Assembly (NCBI GenBank): GCA_948469375.1
Contig: CAOKLO010000025.1
Location: 1-47,938 of the forward strand
DNA from: an uncultured bacterium
GTDB taxonomy: Bacteria; Bacillota; Clostridia; Oscillospirales; Oscillospiraceae
Reading direction: 5' to 3'
Length of the DNA stretch: 47,938 nucleotides
The notes under the pieces are model-generated. The model searched no databases. It saw only the letters and a program-made list of their open reading frames with translations, and was not told the DNA's origin. Made by a program: the position numbers and the translations under genes. Of this stretch, positions 39,645 through 47,938 are shown in pieces. Each line of letters opens with the position of its first letter. Positions within the stretch are counted from its first letter, which is position 1.

Positions 39645-42600
39645 TCATTCCCTGATGTTCAGCACTTGACGGACATAGTCCTCATTTCCCAAAAAATACT
39701 GCTCGATCAGCTCCCAGCGCTCCTCCGTGCTAATGTCTGCGGCAAAAAACGCCTCCAAAATGCGCTCATTACTCTGATGGTGCTCCCGAATTGAACGCAG
39801 GACGTTGTTCACATATCTCCCGCTGCTGGCAAGATGCTCCAACCTCATGGGGTCGTTGATGCGGATAAAAACCTCCGCCTTTTCGCCGCCCCGAATCTCG
39901 TAGGTGGCCGCGCCCAGCAGCTCCAGCAGGCGCAGCAGCGGCATGACTTCGATTTGCCGGTTTTGTGTCAACGGATAAAAAGAAAAGAAAACATCCTCAT
40001 TCCCCTTGGGCGCGCATTGGACTATTTGACGTTGGAAGAAATTGAGAAGGCGGGCATAAGCCGCGCTGCTCACAAAATAAACGCTCTCCTCAGCCCCCGC
40101 CTGTTTGCGCTTCCTCAATACCCGCAGCTGACTCCTGGCCCTTGAATAGGCCGCGTCCGCGTCTACGTTTTCTGTGAAAATATCCAGCAGCAGGCCGGTC
40201 TTATCATGTGGGAGCGCCCTTTCCTCCAAAACGCTATCCAAATCCTCCTCAAACCGGCGCTGCGTAAACTGTTTGAACTCCCCATGCTTATAGTTTCCAA
40301 AGACCTCAACAATGGCCCCAATCACCTTTTCCACGCGCTGTGCGGCGGAGGCGTATCCATCGGTATAGCGCACCTCCACCCGGACCCGGGGAGCCACTCG
40401 ATACTCCGACCGTCCGGCCTTTATCACCTGTTCAAAAAACTCCTTTTTAAACATCCCAAAGGTTCGATCTGAGTAGCAGTTCTCCCAGATTGCCGCCATA
40501 TCTACCAAAAAGGTCTTTCCCGCGCTGTATGTCGTGGTGTCCGGCGCCATATCGTGTCTTGCGGCGACGGTGCGCTTCTCAACACCTTTCTGGAATTTTA
40601 CATAGTTTCCATATCGCCTGAGAAATTCAGCTTCGATCTCATCGGGTACATTGATATAATTTTTAGACAGCATCGCCTTGGGCCGCACGACCAGCACCGG
40701 GAAGGCATATTTATTGCTCAAATCCTTGGACAAAAGCATCAGGCCGGATTTTGTGCGGTTCTCCACCTCGCTTTCTTTGAATAAATACTCAAAGGTCTCG
40801 GCAGAAATCAGCAGGTTGCGCCGTTTCTTGGCGCGGTAAATGGCGCAAAGCTTCTTCAGCATCTCACGGAGCTGGTACTGCCGCATTTCAGAAATTCCAT
40901 TCAGCGCGCGGACGTAGCGCAGGTCGCCGGGAAAGTAGTCAATATGGGCAACGCCCTGGATATTCGGATTTCTCGCTGCTCTTCCGATCTCCTGCACATA
41001 GTCGGAAAGGGTGCCCGTAGGGGCGAAATGAACTACATGGGTGATGTCGCCCACGTCGATGCCCATGCCGAAAGCCTTTGTGCAAATCAGTCCCATTGCA
41101 ACGCCAGATTTATAGTCGCTCTCTACCCGTTTTCGCTCGGGTGCCGGGATCTGCCCATGATACCGCCTGATGCTTATGTGCTGGTTGGCCGGGACCAGCG
41201 TATACATCTGATCCACATGGCTTCGATATGGAAAATAGGTGAGGACCTTTTCCCCCCGCGCGATGTACTCCTGCATACGGCGCATAGCCAGCGTCATCTT
41301 TTCTGCCGCGGCTTTCTGCGTCAGCTCGCTTTTGTCATGCCGGCAAATGTCGAACGAGATGTTGTCCCGTTTCACATTGCCCAGATGGATGATGGTCTTC
41401 TCCAGCCCCAGCTCCTGAATCGTGTCATTCACCACATCGTCTTCCCCGGAGTATACGGCGGTGGCAGTCAGGCAGAGGACGGGGAAAATCAGTCCGTCAC
41501 GGGCCGTTTTCTTCAGGAAGTCGCCCAGGAACCAATAGTCAGAGCGAAAATCCCGGCCCCAGCTCGTGACCGTGTGCGCTTCATCGATCACGACCATCCC
41601 AATAGACCGGCCGCCCAGAAAGGATTGCAAATGCGTGGTCAGAAGCAGCTCGGGGGCCAGATACAGCAGGGATATGCTGCCGTCATGTATCTGCTCTATG
41701 ACGGCGTTGCGCTCCTCCAGGCTCATGGTCGAATTGATGCAGGCGGCAATGGAGATGTTCCGTTCCCGGCGCAGCTGGTCCACCTGATCGTTCATTAAGG
41801 CAATCAGCGGTGAAACCACAATCGTCACCAAGTTGTATTTTTCCGCCAGGTATAGGGCGGGAATCTGGAACAGGATAGACTTGCCGGAGCCCGTGGGCGC
41901 TGTGATAAAAACATTGCTGAACGGGCTGCCGTTTTGGGCCGCCTCGCACTGAGCCGCGATCTCCGCAATGATCTGCCCCTGGGACAAGGTCTCCATCTCT
42001 AAGGAGCAGTCAGGCTCTTTATAAAAGAGCAATGGCCGGAAGCTCGCCGCGCTCCCCCAATATTTTCGAAGTATCGGAACAAATCGGTCATCATTATATA
42101 CATATTTTTCTTTATAGAGCTCTATCTCGTCCAGATAAACGGGCGCCCCAAGCTGTCTGGCCGCGCACAGCACCGCGCTGTGCCTTTGTCCGGGGGCGTC
42201 CCCGCTTTGCAGAAAGAGGGCCGGAAAAAAGTTCCCGCTCGTGCAGTCAAGGCAGTACTCCCAATCCCGCTGGCTGCCCACTTCAATGTGCTCCACGTCC
42301 TGGTCGGGATCTTCCATAAGCGGTTGGCCAATCCAGAACGGGATCAATTCAATTCTGTCATCATCCAACGAGGCCGGAAGCAGCAGGGCGGATTGAGAGC
42401 CCAGCAGTTTTACATCGCCGTAATACTGCGTCAGGCCCCGTATGGCCTTTTCCTGGGGTTCATGTTCCTCCTGCCAGAAATCAAAGAGCTTCAGCGCCAG
42501 GTCATAGGGAAAACAGCAGGGCGCCCACGGGGCCAGCAGGTTGTTCTCCACCACCACAACTTTTTCCACGTCCACCCGGTCAAGAAAGGGGCCAATTACC

Positions 42601-42863
42601 AAAAGCTCTTCGTAAAAGCCGACCAATGGGGCGTCGGCCTGCTTGATCGCGGTTAAAAGGTCAAACCACTTGTCATTCAGCGTGTCTAAACTTAAAAAAC
42701 CATCTTCAATAAGAGACGGATCGGAAAGCAGGGCGTTGGGGTGCCGAATTAACCCTTGAATCTGAGGAATCGCAAATCCTTTAAAAAAAATCAGCGTCTT
42801 GCCTGTGGCTGCAGATATAATATCCTCCACGCGGGCAGAAATGATGTCGTCAAATCTTTGCAT
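39645..42863 (-). CDS. Large RecQ-like DEAH helicase with unassigned N- and C-terminal regions
   Basis: A 1072-residue superfamily-2 helicase. RecQ-type motifs are Walker A TAPTGSGKS (321-329), VVSPLIALMNDQV, DEAH at 427-430, LCLTATA near 464, TKAFGMGID near 595 and motif VI DYVQEIGRAARN (621-632). About 300 residues before the core and 430 after it match nothing I recognise; no zinc-binding RecQ-Ct cysteines or HRDC domain is evident, so it is not housekeeping RecQ. Base composition is lower than around it (32 of 60 G+C in the line at 40501, against 38 of 60 at 30001), which suggests transfer. AAAGGAG precedes the ATG. A 56-residue ORF sits 13 bases upstream. A mobile-element or phage-defence function is a reasonable guess, not shown. 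Confidence 0.9.
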   Translation of the reverse strand: MQRFDDIISARVEDIISAATGKTLIFFKGFAIPQIQGLIRHPNALLSDPSLIEDGFLSLDTLNDKWFDLLTAIKQADAPLVGFYEELLVIGPFLDRVDVEKVVVVENNLLAPWAPCCFPYDLALKLFDFWQEEHEPQEKAIRGLTQYYGDVKLLGSQSALLLPASLDDDRIELIPFWIGQPLMEDPDQDVEHIEVGSQRDWEYCLDCTSGNFFPALFLQSGDAPGQRHSAVLCAARQLGAPVYLDEIELYKEKYVYNDDRFVPILRKYWGSAASFRPLLFYKEPDCSLEMETLSQGQIIAEIAAQCEAAQNGSPFSNVFITAPTGSGKSILFQIPALYLAEKYNLVTIVVSPLIALMNDQVDQLRRERNISIAACINSTMSLEERNAVIEQIHDGSISLLYLAPELLLTTHLQSFLGGRSIGMVVIDEAHTVTSWGRDFRSDYWFLGDFLKKTARDGLIFPVLCLTATAVYSGEDDVVNDTIQELGLEKTIIHLGNVKRDNISFDICRHDKSELTQKAAAEKMTLAMRRMQEYIARGEKVLTYFPYRSHVDQMYTLVPANQHISIRRYHGQIPAPERKRVESDYKSGVAMGLICTKAFGMGIDVGDITHVVHFAPTGTLSDYVQEIGRAARNPNIQGVAHIDYFPGDLRYVRALNGISEMRQYQLREMLKKLCAIYRAKKRRNLLISAETFEYLFKESEVENRTKSGLMLLSKDLSNKYAFPVLVVRPKAMLSKNYINVPDEIEAEFLRRYGNYVKFQKGVEKRTVAARHDMAPDTTTYSAGKTFLVDMAAIWENCYSDRTFGMFKKEFFEQVIKAGRSEYRVAPRVRVEVRYTDGYASAAQRVEKVIGAIVEVFGNYKHGEFKQFTQRRFEEDLDSVLEERALPHDKTGLLLDIFTENVDADAAYSRARSQLRVLRKRKQAGAEESVYFVSSAAYARLLNFFQRQIVQCAPKGNEDVFFSFYPLTQNRQIEVMPLLRLLELLGAATYEIRGGEKAEVFIRINDPMRLEHLASSGRYVNNVLRSIREHHQSNERILEAFFAADISTEERWELIEQYFLGNEDYVRQVLNIRE

Positions 42864-42876
42864 GGTATCTTCTCCT

Positions 42877-43047
42877 TTAGGCTTTATTTCTATAACTCAT
42901 TATATCACAATCCGACAAAATATCCATGCTCTCTATGGACGCTCTTGGGCGGGCATATCTGTTCCTGAATTCATGCGCGGCATAGGCCTCGTCCAAAAGC
43001 TCCCGGCGCAGAGTCTCCGTATCGTTAGTCTCTTTTCTGCTGCCCAT
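42877..43047 (-). CDS. Small ORF directly upstream of the helicase
   Basis: A 56-codon ORF starting MGSRKETNDTETLRREL and ending 13 bases before the helicase ribosome site region. The product is hydrophilic, with an N-terminal helix and an arginine-rich middle (RNRYARPRASIES). The ribosome site is weak (AAGGAT about 12 bases upstream), but a promoter at 43083-43111 would place it first in a two-gene operon. I do not recognise it. It could be a partner or a regulator of the helicase, or just leader sequence. Confidence 0.45.
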   Translation of the reverse strand: MGSRKETNDTETLRRELLDEAYAAHEFRNRYARPRASIESMDILSDCDIMSYRNKA

Positions 43048-43082
43048 ATGACACGGAAAATCCTTATCATTATGTAAAATAC

Positions 43083-43111
43083 AGTATATCATGTTCCTGA
43101 ATCTCACACAA
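43083..43111 (-). promoter_or_regulatory. Promoter of the helicase operon
   Basis: On the minus strand TTGTGT and TATACT are 17 bases apart, in AT-rich DNA about 35 bases before the small ORF. Confidence 0.6.
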
Positions 43112-43159
43112 TATGCAGGCTGCATAGGGCCGCGGCCTGCTGCCGCTAACCATAATTAA

Positions 43160-43193
43160 GGAGCCCTCAGACGCAATAGCATCCAAGGGCTCC
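43160..43193. other. Hairpin between the helicase and maturase units
   Basis: GGAGCCCT pairs with AGGGCTCC across an 18-base loop. It lies about 75 bases past the end of the maturase gene on the minus strand and may be a weak terminator; no U-run follows. Confidence 0.4.
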
Positions 43194-43269
43194 GATATTG
43201 TCTCTCATTCGATCCCCGGTACCCATGCTTCTCCGCATGGCCCAGCTGCAATGAAAAAATCAGCACAAA

Positions 43270-44385
43270 TCACCTTGTTTTCAACCAGTTCTGCACCTGA
43301 AGCAGACGCGGGAGGGCATAAGCGAAAAAGCCGGCGTAGGCTTCGCAGTAATAATTGCGTCCCAGCCCGCCGGCCTCTATGAGGCGGTCCCGGCGGCATC
43401 CGTTGCGGCACAGGGGATACCACTGGCAGCCGCCGCACTCCTCTGGAAGGCGCTCCGACGCCTGAATAAAGCCCAGCTGATCTCTGGCCCGGTCCAGCTC
43501 CACCCAGGAGTTTTGCAGGATATTTCCCAGCCGGTACTGGTCCAAGCCGTAGAAGTCGCAGGGGTAGACGCCGCCGTCCGCTTCTATCAAATACTGTAAA
43601 CCGCAGCACCCCCGCATCGAACACTGCTCCGGGGCCTGTCCCCCCAGCATCCAGACCAGATTGTCGAAATAGCGGATGGACCAATAGCGCCCCCGCTTCA
43701 GCTCCTGGTACCACAGGTCAAAGAGCGTTTTCAAAAACGCCTCATACTGTCTCGGGGACAGGGAGAAGTCCTGTCCGCCCCTGGCCGCCTCCAGCGGGTC
43801 CAGGCAGGGGATGTACTGCTGAAAGCGAAAGCCGCCTTTGCACAGGGCTCCAAAAACGCTTTGGGTATGTTTGGCCAGATAGCCGGTCACAACCGTGAGC
43901 ACGTTATACTCCACCCCGGTCCGCTCCAGCAGACGGGCCGCCCGGAGCACCCGATGATAGGTGCCCTTTCCCGCTCCGTCCTTCCGGAATCGGTCGTGGC
44001 ACTCCCGGCTGCCGTCCAGAGACAGTCCCACCAGGAAACGGTTTTCCCTCAAAAAGCCGCACCAGGCTTCATCCAACAGCGTCCCGTTGGTTTGGATTGA
44101 ATATTGGACCGTCAGTCCCGGCGGGGCCGTCTTTTCCACATGGGCGGCAAAGTCCCGGTAAAAGTCCAGCCCCGCCAAGGTGGGCTCGCCCCCCTGGAAC
44201 AGAAAGGAAACGGAACCCTCCGCCGCCGTCACCGCCTTTTCAATGAGGGCACGGCTTACCTCTGTTGCCATCAGCCCGTAATCGGGGACCGTGCGAAGAC
44301 TGGCCTCATCGGCGTAAAAGCAGTAGCCGCAGCGCAGATTGCAGGCGCTGGAGGCCGGCTTTACCAAAATGCTCAGAGGCGGCAT
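43270..44385 (-). CDS. Anaerobic sulfatase-maturating enzyme (radical SAM, SPASM)
   Basis: A 371-residue radical SAM enzyme that oxidises the active-site cysteine (or serine) of sulfatases to formylglycine without oxygen. The radical SAM cluster motif is C15-NLR-C19-GY-C22 near the N-terminus, followed by FLFQGGEPTLAG and SIQTNGTLLDE. The C-terminal SPASM domain has the cysteine series CSMRGCCG, YPCDFYGLDQYRLGNI and CGGCQWYPLCRNGC for two auxiliary clusters. The ATG at 44385 is chosen for the CAGGAGGAAA ahead of it. It is the last gene of the sulfatase operon, and its natural substrate is the Cys-type sulfatase two genes upstream. Confidence 0.94.
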   Translation of the reverse strand: MPPLSILVKPASSACNLRCGYCFYADEASLRTVPDYGLMATEVSRALIEKAVTAAEGSVSFLFQGGEPTLAGLDFYRDFAAHVEKTAPPGLTVQYSIQTNGTLLDEAWCGFLRENRFLVGLSLDGSRECHDRFRKDGAGKGTYHRVLRAARLLERTGVEYNVLTVVTGYLAKHTQSVFGALCKGGFRFQQYIPCLDPLEAARGGQDFSLSPRQYEAFLKTLFDLWYQELKRGRYWSIRYFDNLVWMLGGQAPEQCSMRGCCGLQYLIEADGGVYPCDFYGLDQYRLGNILQNSWVELDRARDQLGFIQASERLPEECGGCQWYPLCRNGCRRDRLIEAGGLGRNYYCEAYAGFFAYALPRLLQVQNWLKTR

Positions 44386-44414
44386 AGGCGTTTCCTCCTG
44401 TTTCTTAGCCTGGA

Positions 44415-44441
44415 AGCGGGCCGCCTGGATGGGCGGCCCGC
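44415..44441 (-). other. Hairpin between regulator and maturase genes
   Basis: AGCGGGCCGCC pairs with GGCGGCCCGCT around a short loop in the 61-base gap. With no U-run it probably modulates mRNA stability or partial termination rather than ending the operon. Confidence 0.5.
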
Positions 44442-44446
44442 TCTGT

Positions 44447-45556
44447 CTATTTTCTTGCGGGACCGACCGAGCGGCCCAGATAAATTTCCGGGGCCAGAAC
44501 GTAAGTATAATTGATATCGTCACAGTCCCGGTTGCGGATCATCCGCATCAGCCGGGAGGCCACCTCCTGCCCGATCCGAAAGCCCTGGTGGACGGAGCAG
44601 GTGACCCCCTCCGACTCCCAATCCTCATTCGAGTAATCAAAGCAGACCAAGGAACAGTCCTCCGGCACCCGCTTGCCCTGTTTCTCCAGCACCTGCCGCA
44701 CCATCTGGTAGATCATGTAGTTGCAGCAGACCACGGCGGTGCATTGGGGCAGATGCTTCAGGAACCGGTCAATGGAGTGGGCAAACCGGGGGTCGTGGGC
44801 CTCGTTGGAGACACACCATTTGGTGTAGTCGTCCTGATACTCCACCCCCTGCCGCTGGAGGGTGGCCGCCATCCCCTGAAATTTCTCAATGCTCTGGTAA
44901 TTGTCCGAGACAAAAACTCCGGCAATGTTCCGATGGCCCTCCCGGATGAGCAGACCGATCAGCTCCTCAGCGCACCGCAGATCGTTGACCACCACCCTGG
45001 GGCATTTCAGGTTTTTGTAATAATTGTTGTAGAAGATGACTGGAATCCGCTTTTGATATATCTTCTGGTAGCAGTCCAGGTTTGGGTTGAGCAAACTGGC
45101 CTTGACTCCGTCCACAATAAAGCCCTGAAAACCCTGGTTCATCACGGCCTGGAGGCAGCGGCGCTCGTTGGCGAACTTGTTGTCGGTGAGGAAGGTGCGC
45201 AGGTCCACCTGGTCGGGGGGCAGGATGCTGCGGATGCCCTCCATCAAACTGGAGTTGGCGTTTCCGTCCTGACCCTGAAGAATCAGGCCGATCTTGATCT
45301 TTCCGCCGCTGCCTCCCAGCTCCCAGGACAGGGCCTCCTCCTTGTTGATGTAGGTGCCGCTCCCCTTCACCCGGTGGAGCAGGCCCTCCGCCGCCAGCCG
45401 GTCCAGAGCCCTGCGCACCGTCTCCCGGCTGACGGCCAGCTTCCGGCTCAGGGTATGCTCCGATGGAATCTTTGTATTGCTGGAAAACTTGTTTTCCTCA
45501 ATATAGGCCCGCACCCACAGGTAGACCTGCTCCGCTTTCCCGTCCAGTTCCTTCAT
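44447..45556 (-). CDS. GntR-LacI hybrid transcriptional regulator
   Basis: A 369-residue regulator with a GntR winged helix at the N-terminus (about 5-75: YLWVRAYIEENKFSSNTKIPSEHTLSRKLAVSRETVRRALDRLAAEGLLHRVKGSGTYI) fused to a LacI/periplasmic-binding sugar sensor (about 85-365: IGLILQGQDG, FIVDGVKASLLN, AGVFVSDNYQSIEKFQGM, SLVCFDYSNEDW). This is the AraR-type arrangement. GGGAGGG precedes the ATG. It lies inside the sulfatase operon, 27 bases after the sulfatase gene, and so probably responds to the sulfated compound or its desulfated product. Confidence 0.94.
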   Translation of the reverse strand: MKELDGKAEQVYLWVRAYIEENKFSSNTKIPSEHTLSRKLAVSRETVRRALDRLAAEGLLHRVKGSGTYINKEEALSWELGGSGGKIKIGLILQGQDGNANSSLMEGIRSILPPDQVDLRTFLTDNKFANERRCLQAVMNQGFQGFIVDGVKASLLNPNLDCYQKIYQKRIPVIFYNNYYKNLKCPRVVVNDLRCAEELIGLLIREGHRNIAGVFVSDNYQSIEKFQGMAATLQRQGVEYQDDYTKWCVSNEAHDPRFAHSIDRFLKHLPQCTAVVCCNYMIYQMVRQVLEKQGKRVPEDCSLVCFDYSNEDWESEGVTCSVHQGFRIGQEVASRLMRMIRNRDCDDINYTYVLAPEIYLGRSVGPARK

Positions 45557-45583
45557 GGCGCCCTCCCTGGAAACCGCGCACCC

Positions 45584-46939
45584 CTACCCGTCGATGATGA
45601 CGGGCCGGACTTTCTCCGCTCTCTCGATCCAGTCCAGCAGCCGCTCCCGCAGCTCCGCTTTCACCGATGCGTAAGCGGGGTCGGCCACCACGTTGTTCAG
45701 CTGGTGGGGGTCCCGCTCCATATCGTAGAGGAAGTCGTCGGCGTACCGGTCGGCCGCCGCGGCCTCGCCGCCGTTGACGCCGGGGGCGTAGACGGAGTAG
45801 GTATACCGCGCCGTGCGGATACACCGGCCCACCCGGCTTTCGGAGATCTGCGCAAAAACCTCGTTGGGTCTATTATCGTCCTTTTTCTCCACCACGTCAA
45901 GGAGGTTCTCCCCAATCATGGCGTCCCCCACGTTCACCCCGGCCAGAGCCAGGATGGTCTTGGGCAGGCTGGCGGTGCTCACCAGCTCTTCCACCGCCGC
46001 GCCCCCCTTAAAGGGCCCGCCGGCGATGACCAGGGGTACGTGGAGGGCCGCGTCGTGACAGGAACGCTTGTAGTCATCGTAGCCGTTAAGGTGGGAGTCC
46101 CGGTTGCGGGTGAGGAAGTGGGAACCGTGGTCGGAGGCAAAGATGATAACGGTATTCTCATACAGCCCCTTTTCCTTCAGCTTTGCCACCAGACGGCCCA
46201 GGTTCTCGTCCAGGCTGGCGCACTGGCCCAGATAGTCGGGGTACTCCTCCAACCCGTTGCCCCCCAGGGCTTTCAGGTCCTCGGGCAGAATGAAGTCCTT
46301 GAACCGCTCCTTGGAACCCTCCGGCCCCTCGTAGTGCTTGCGGTCGTTCTGGTGATGGGGCTCGATCTGGGAGATGGTCATAAAAAAGGGCTTCTTCCCG
46401 TCGTACTGGTCGAAGAACTCCAGCGCCATGTCGTTGATGCAGTCGGCCCGGTAGCCCTTGAAGTCGATGCGCCGGTCATTCTCGTCAAAGACAAAGCCGT
46501 CGTAGCCGTGGGAGGTGAACTCCAGCACGTCGGCGGCGCGCCAGAAGCCGGTGTAGCCCCCCCGCAGCTGGCGGGGGATGGCGGTGACGGTGTGGTCGAT
46601 GGTGGGGGGCTTCTCCAGCTCCCCGTCGCTGGCCAGGTGCCACTTGCCGATGTAGGCGGTTTCATAGCCCGCCTCCTCGATATAGCTGCCCAGGGTCTTC
46701 ACCCCGGCGGGCAGCATGATGTTGTTCCGGAAGCAGCCCGTCTCGGTGGGCCACTTGCCCGTCTGGAACAGGGCCCGGCAGGGGCCGCACACCGGCTGGG
46801 GGGAAAAGGCGTTGTCAAACTTGACCCCCTCCCGGGCCAGCCGGTCCAGGTTGGGCGTGATGTTCAGGGGCTGGCCGAAGCAGCCACAGGTGTCCCACCG
46901 CTGCTGGTCGGTAAAGTAGAAAATGATGTTGTTGGGCAT
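45584..46939 (-). CDS. Sulfatase, Cys-type (formylglycine-dependent)
   Basis: A 451-residue type I sulfatase of the alkaline phosphatase superfamily; it cleaves sulfate esters. Metal ligands occur in FYFTDQQRWDT near the N-terminus and ASDHGSH near residue 268. The maturation site is C51-G-P-C-R55, so a cysteine is converted to formylglycine; the usual C-x-P-S-R has Cys at the fourth place, a known variant. The next motif TGCFRNN and GYETAYIGKWHL are typical. There is no signal peptide, so it acts in the cytoplasm on imported substrate. AAGGAGGA precedes the ATG. It starts 3 bases after the TctA stop. Confidence 0.94.
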   Translation of the reverse strand: MPNNIIFYFTDQQRWDTCGCFGQPLNITPNLDRLAREGVKFDNAFSPQPVCGPCRALFQTGKWPTETGCFRNNIMLPAGVKTLGSYIEEAGYETAYIGKWHLASDGELEKPPTIDHTVTAIPRQLRGGYTGFWRAADVLEFTSHGYDGFVFDENDRRIDFKGYRADCINDMALEFFDQYDGKKPFFMTISQIEPHHQNDRKHYEGPEGSKERFKDFILPEDLKALGGNGLEEYPDYLGQCASLDENLGRLVAKLKEKGLYENTVIIFASDHGSHFLTRNRDSHLNGYDDYKRSCHDAALHVPLVIAGGPFKGGAAVEELVSTASLPKTILALAGVNVGDAMIGENLLDVVEKKDDNRPNEVFAQISESRVGRCIRTARYTYSVYAPGVNGGEAAAADRYADDFLYDMERDPHQLNNVVADPAYASVKAELRERLLDWIERAEKVRPVIIDG

Positions 46940-46942
46940 TTG

Positions 46943-47938
46943 TCAGTCCTCCTTCTGTGTGGCGGCCTTTCGCTCCTTTATTTTGCCACGGACAATGGTG
47001 CCCACCGCCGCCACGATGAGGACCAGGAAGATGATGCAGTATACGCTGCTGAAGAAGATGCGGGGACTGCCGTTGGAGATAAGCAGGGCCCGGCGGAAGT
47101 TGGTCTCAGTCATGCTGCCCAGCACCAGGCCCAGCAGAATGGGCACCGGGGGCAGCTCCAGCTTGCGCAGAATCCAGGCCAGCGCGCCGAAAATCAGGGC
47201 CACGCCCACATCAAAATAGTTCTCATTGACGGAGTAGGCCCCGGCAAAGCAAAAGATTACAATGATAGGGGTGAGAATTTCCTGGGGAATGGACACCACC
47301 TTGGCAAAGAGGAGGGTGAGGAACTTACCCTGGAGACACATGAACACATTTACCAGAATCAGGCCCAGCATAATGGCGTACATAATGTCCCCCTGGGTGG
47401 TGAACAGGCTCAGGCCGGGGTTCAGGCCGTTGATCATCAGGGCGGAGAGCATGATGGCCACCGTGCCGTCGCCGGGGATGCCCAGGGTGAGCAGGGGGAT
47501 CAGGGTGGCGCCGGTGACGGCGTTGTTGGCCGACTCGGCGGCGGCGATGCCCTCCACCGAGCCGTGGCCGAACTCCTCCGGGTGCTTGGACATGTTCTTG
47601 GCGGTGTTGTAGCTGAACCAGGAGGCCTCCGAGGCCCCGGTGCCGGGGATGATGCCCACCATCACGCCGATGATGGAGGAGAGCAGCACCGGCCGGGCCA
47701 TGCGCTTATACTCTTCCTTGGTGATGACCCCGTCGTCCTTGATCTGGGTGGTGTTCAGGTTGAGCCGGTCCAGCCGCCGCTCCGCCTTGGCCATAATCTC
47801 CACCAGGGCGAACAGGCCGATGAGGCAGATGGCCAGGTCCAGCCCCAGGTAAAGCCGGGAGATGCCGAAGGTAAGGCGGTCGTAGCTGGTCATGGGGTCG
47901 GAGCCCACGCAGGAGATAAGCAGGCCCAGGCAGGCGGA
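46943..47938 (-). CDS. Tripartite tricarboxylate transporter permease TctA (partial)
   Basis: The last 331 codons of a large TctA-type membrane protein; the gene continues beyond the right edge of the window. Family motifs are GLLISCVGSDPMTSYDRLTFG, GIIPGTGASEASWFSYNTAKNMSKHPEEFGHGSVEGIAAAESANNA and TLGIPGDGTVAIML. TctA works with a small TctB and a periplasmic-type binding protein TctC to import carboxylates using an ion gradient. Here it is the first visible gene of the sulfatase operon, so it is likely to import the acidic (sulfated or carboxylated) compound on which the sulfatase acts. The N-terminal part is outside the window. Confidence 0.94.
   Translation of the reverse strand, partial: SACLGLLISCVGSDPMTSYDRLTFGISRLYLGLDLAICLIGLFALVEIMAKAERRLDRLNLNTTQIKDDGVITKEEYKRMARPVLLSSIIGVMVGIIPGTGASEASWFSYNTAKNMSKHPEEFGHGSVEGIAAAESANNAVTGATLIPLLTLGIPGDGTVAIMLSALMINGLNPGLSLFTTQGDIMYAIMLGLILVNVFMCLQGKFLTLLFAKVVSIPQEILTPIIVIFCFAGAYSVNENYFDVGVALIFGALAWILRKLELPPVPILLGLVLGSMTETNFRRALLISNGSPRIFFSSVYCIIFLVLIVAAVGTIVRGKIKERKAATQKED

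Overview
The window looks like chromosome of a GC-rich, strictly anaerobic member of the Clostridia, most likely an Oscillospiraceae-type gut bacterium (Flavonifractor, Lawsonibacter or Oscillibacter relatives). The signs are strong AGGAGG ribosome sites, TTGACA/TATAAT promoters with 17-base spacers, a DnaD/DnaI-type helicase-loader pair, an SLH-domain lysozyme, an anaerobic sulfatase-maturase, a PTS-type dihydroxyacetone kinase and a DUF1667-linked glycerol-3-phosphate dehydrogenase. Genus is an inference; no rRNA or tRNA gene was found.

Layout. 0.1-5.6 kb: a lone tyrosine integrase, a histidine-kinase-like ATPase without a recognisable H box, an Mrp-type Fe-S ATPase, then a PadR / HAAS-DUF4097 / PspC envelope-type module under a promoter carrying repeated CGAGGTATCTCG sites. 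5.6-17.5 kb: glycerol metabolism. On the minus strand lie glpK, glpF, two flavoprotein subunits and a DUF1667 protein (uptake, phosphorylation and oxidation of glycerol). A DhaS-like TetR regulator, the GlpP antiterminator and dhaKLM (dihydroxyacetone phosphorylation) complete it. Inserted among them are a probable structured RNA (about 12.26-12.38 kb), an ahpC / small membrane protein / AhpF-N-like redox operon, and a 70-residue repeat microprotein with its own promoter and terminator.

17.5-22.9 kb: SLH-GH25 lysozyme, a self-contained operon (small membrane protein, XRE regulator, DUF3169 protein) behind a nested 41-base palindrome, a zinc-ribbon protein and the helicase-loader pair. 22.9-32.0 kb: carbohydrate uptake. 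A YfcC-type transporter remnant, a LacI regulator and a YesL-like protein stand divergent to a three-gene sugar ABC transporter, a GH36 alpha-galactosidase and a convergent AraC regulator. 32.0-34.9 kb: a quaternary-amine/osmoprotectant ABC transporter preceded by a short leader ORF. 34.9-39.3 kb: a tartrate module (two overlapping GntR/FCD regulators, DASS transporter, TtdA, TtdB) with the same ATTGGATACA operator at both of its promoters.

39.6-43.1 kb: a lower-GC insert encoding a 1072-residue RecQ-like helicase with large unassigned N- and C-terminal regions, plus a 56-residue upstream ORF; this is the best candidate for an undescribed (possibly defence) function. 43.2-47.9 kb: minus-strand sulfatase island: TctA permease (cut by the window end), Cys-type sulfatase, GntR-LacI hybrid regulator and the radical-SAM maturase that would activate the sulfatase. 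All assignments come from reading motifs by eye; no database search was run.
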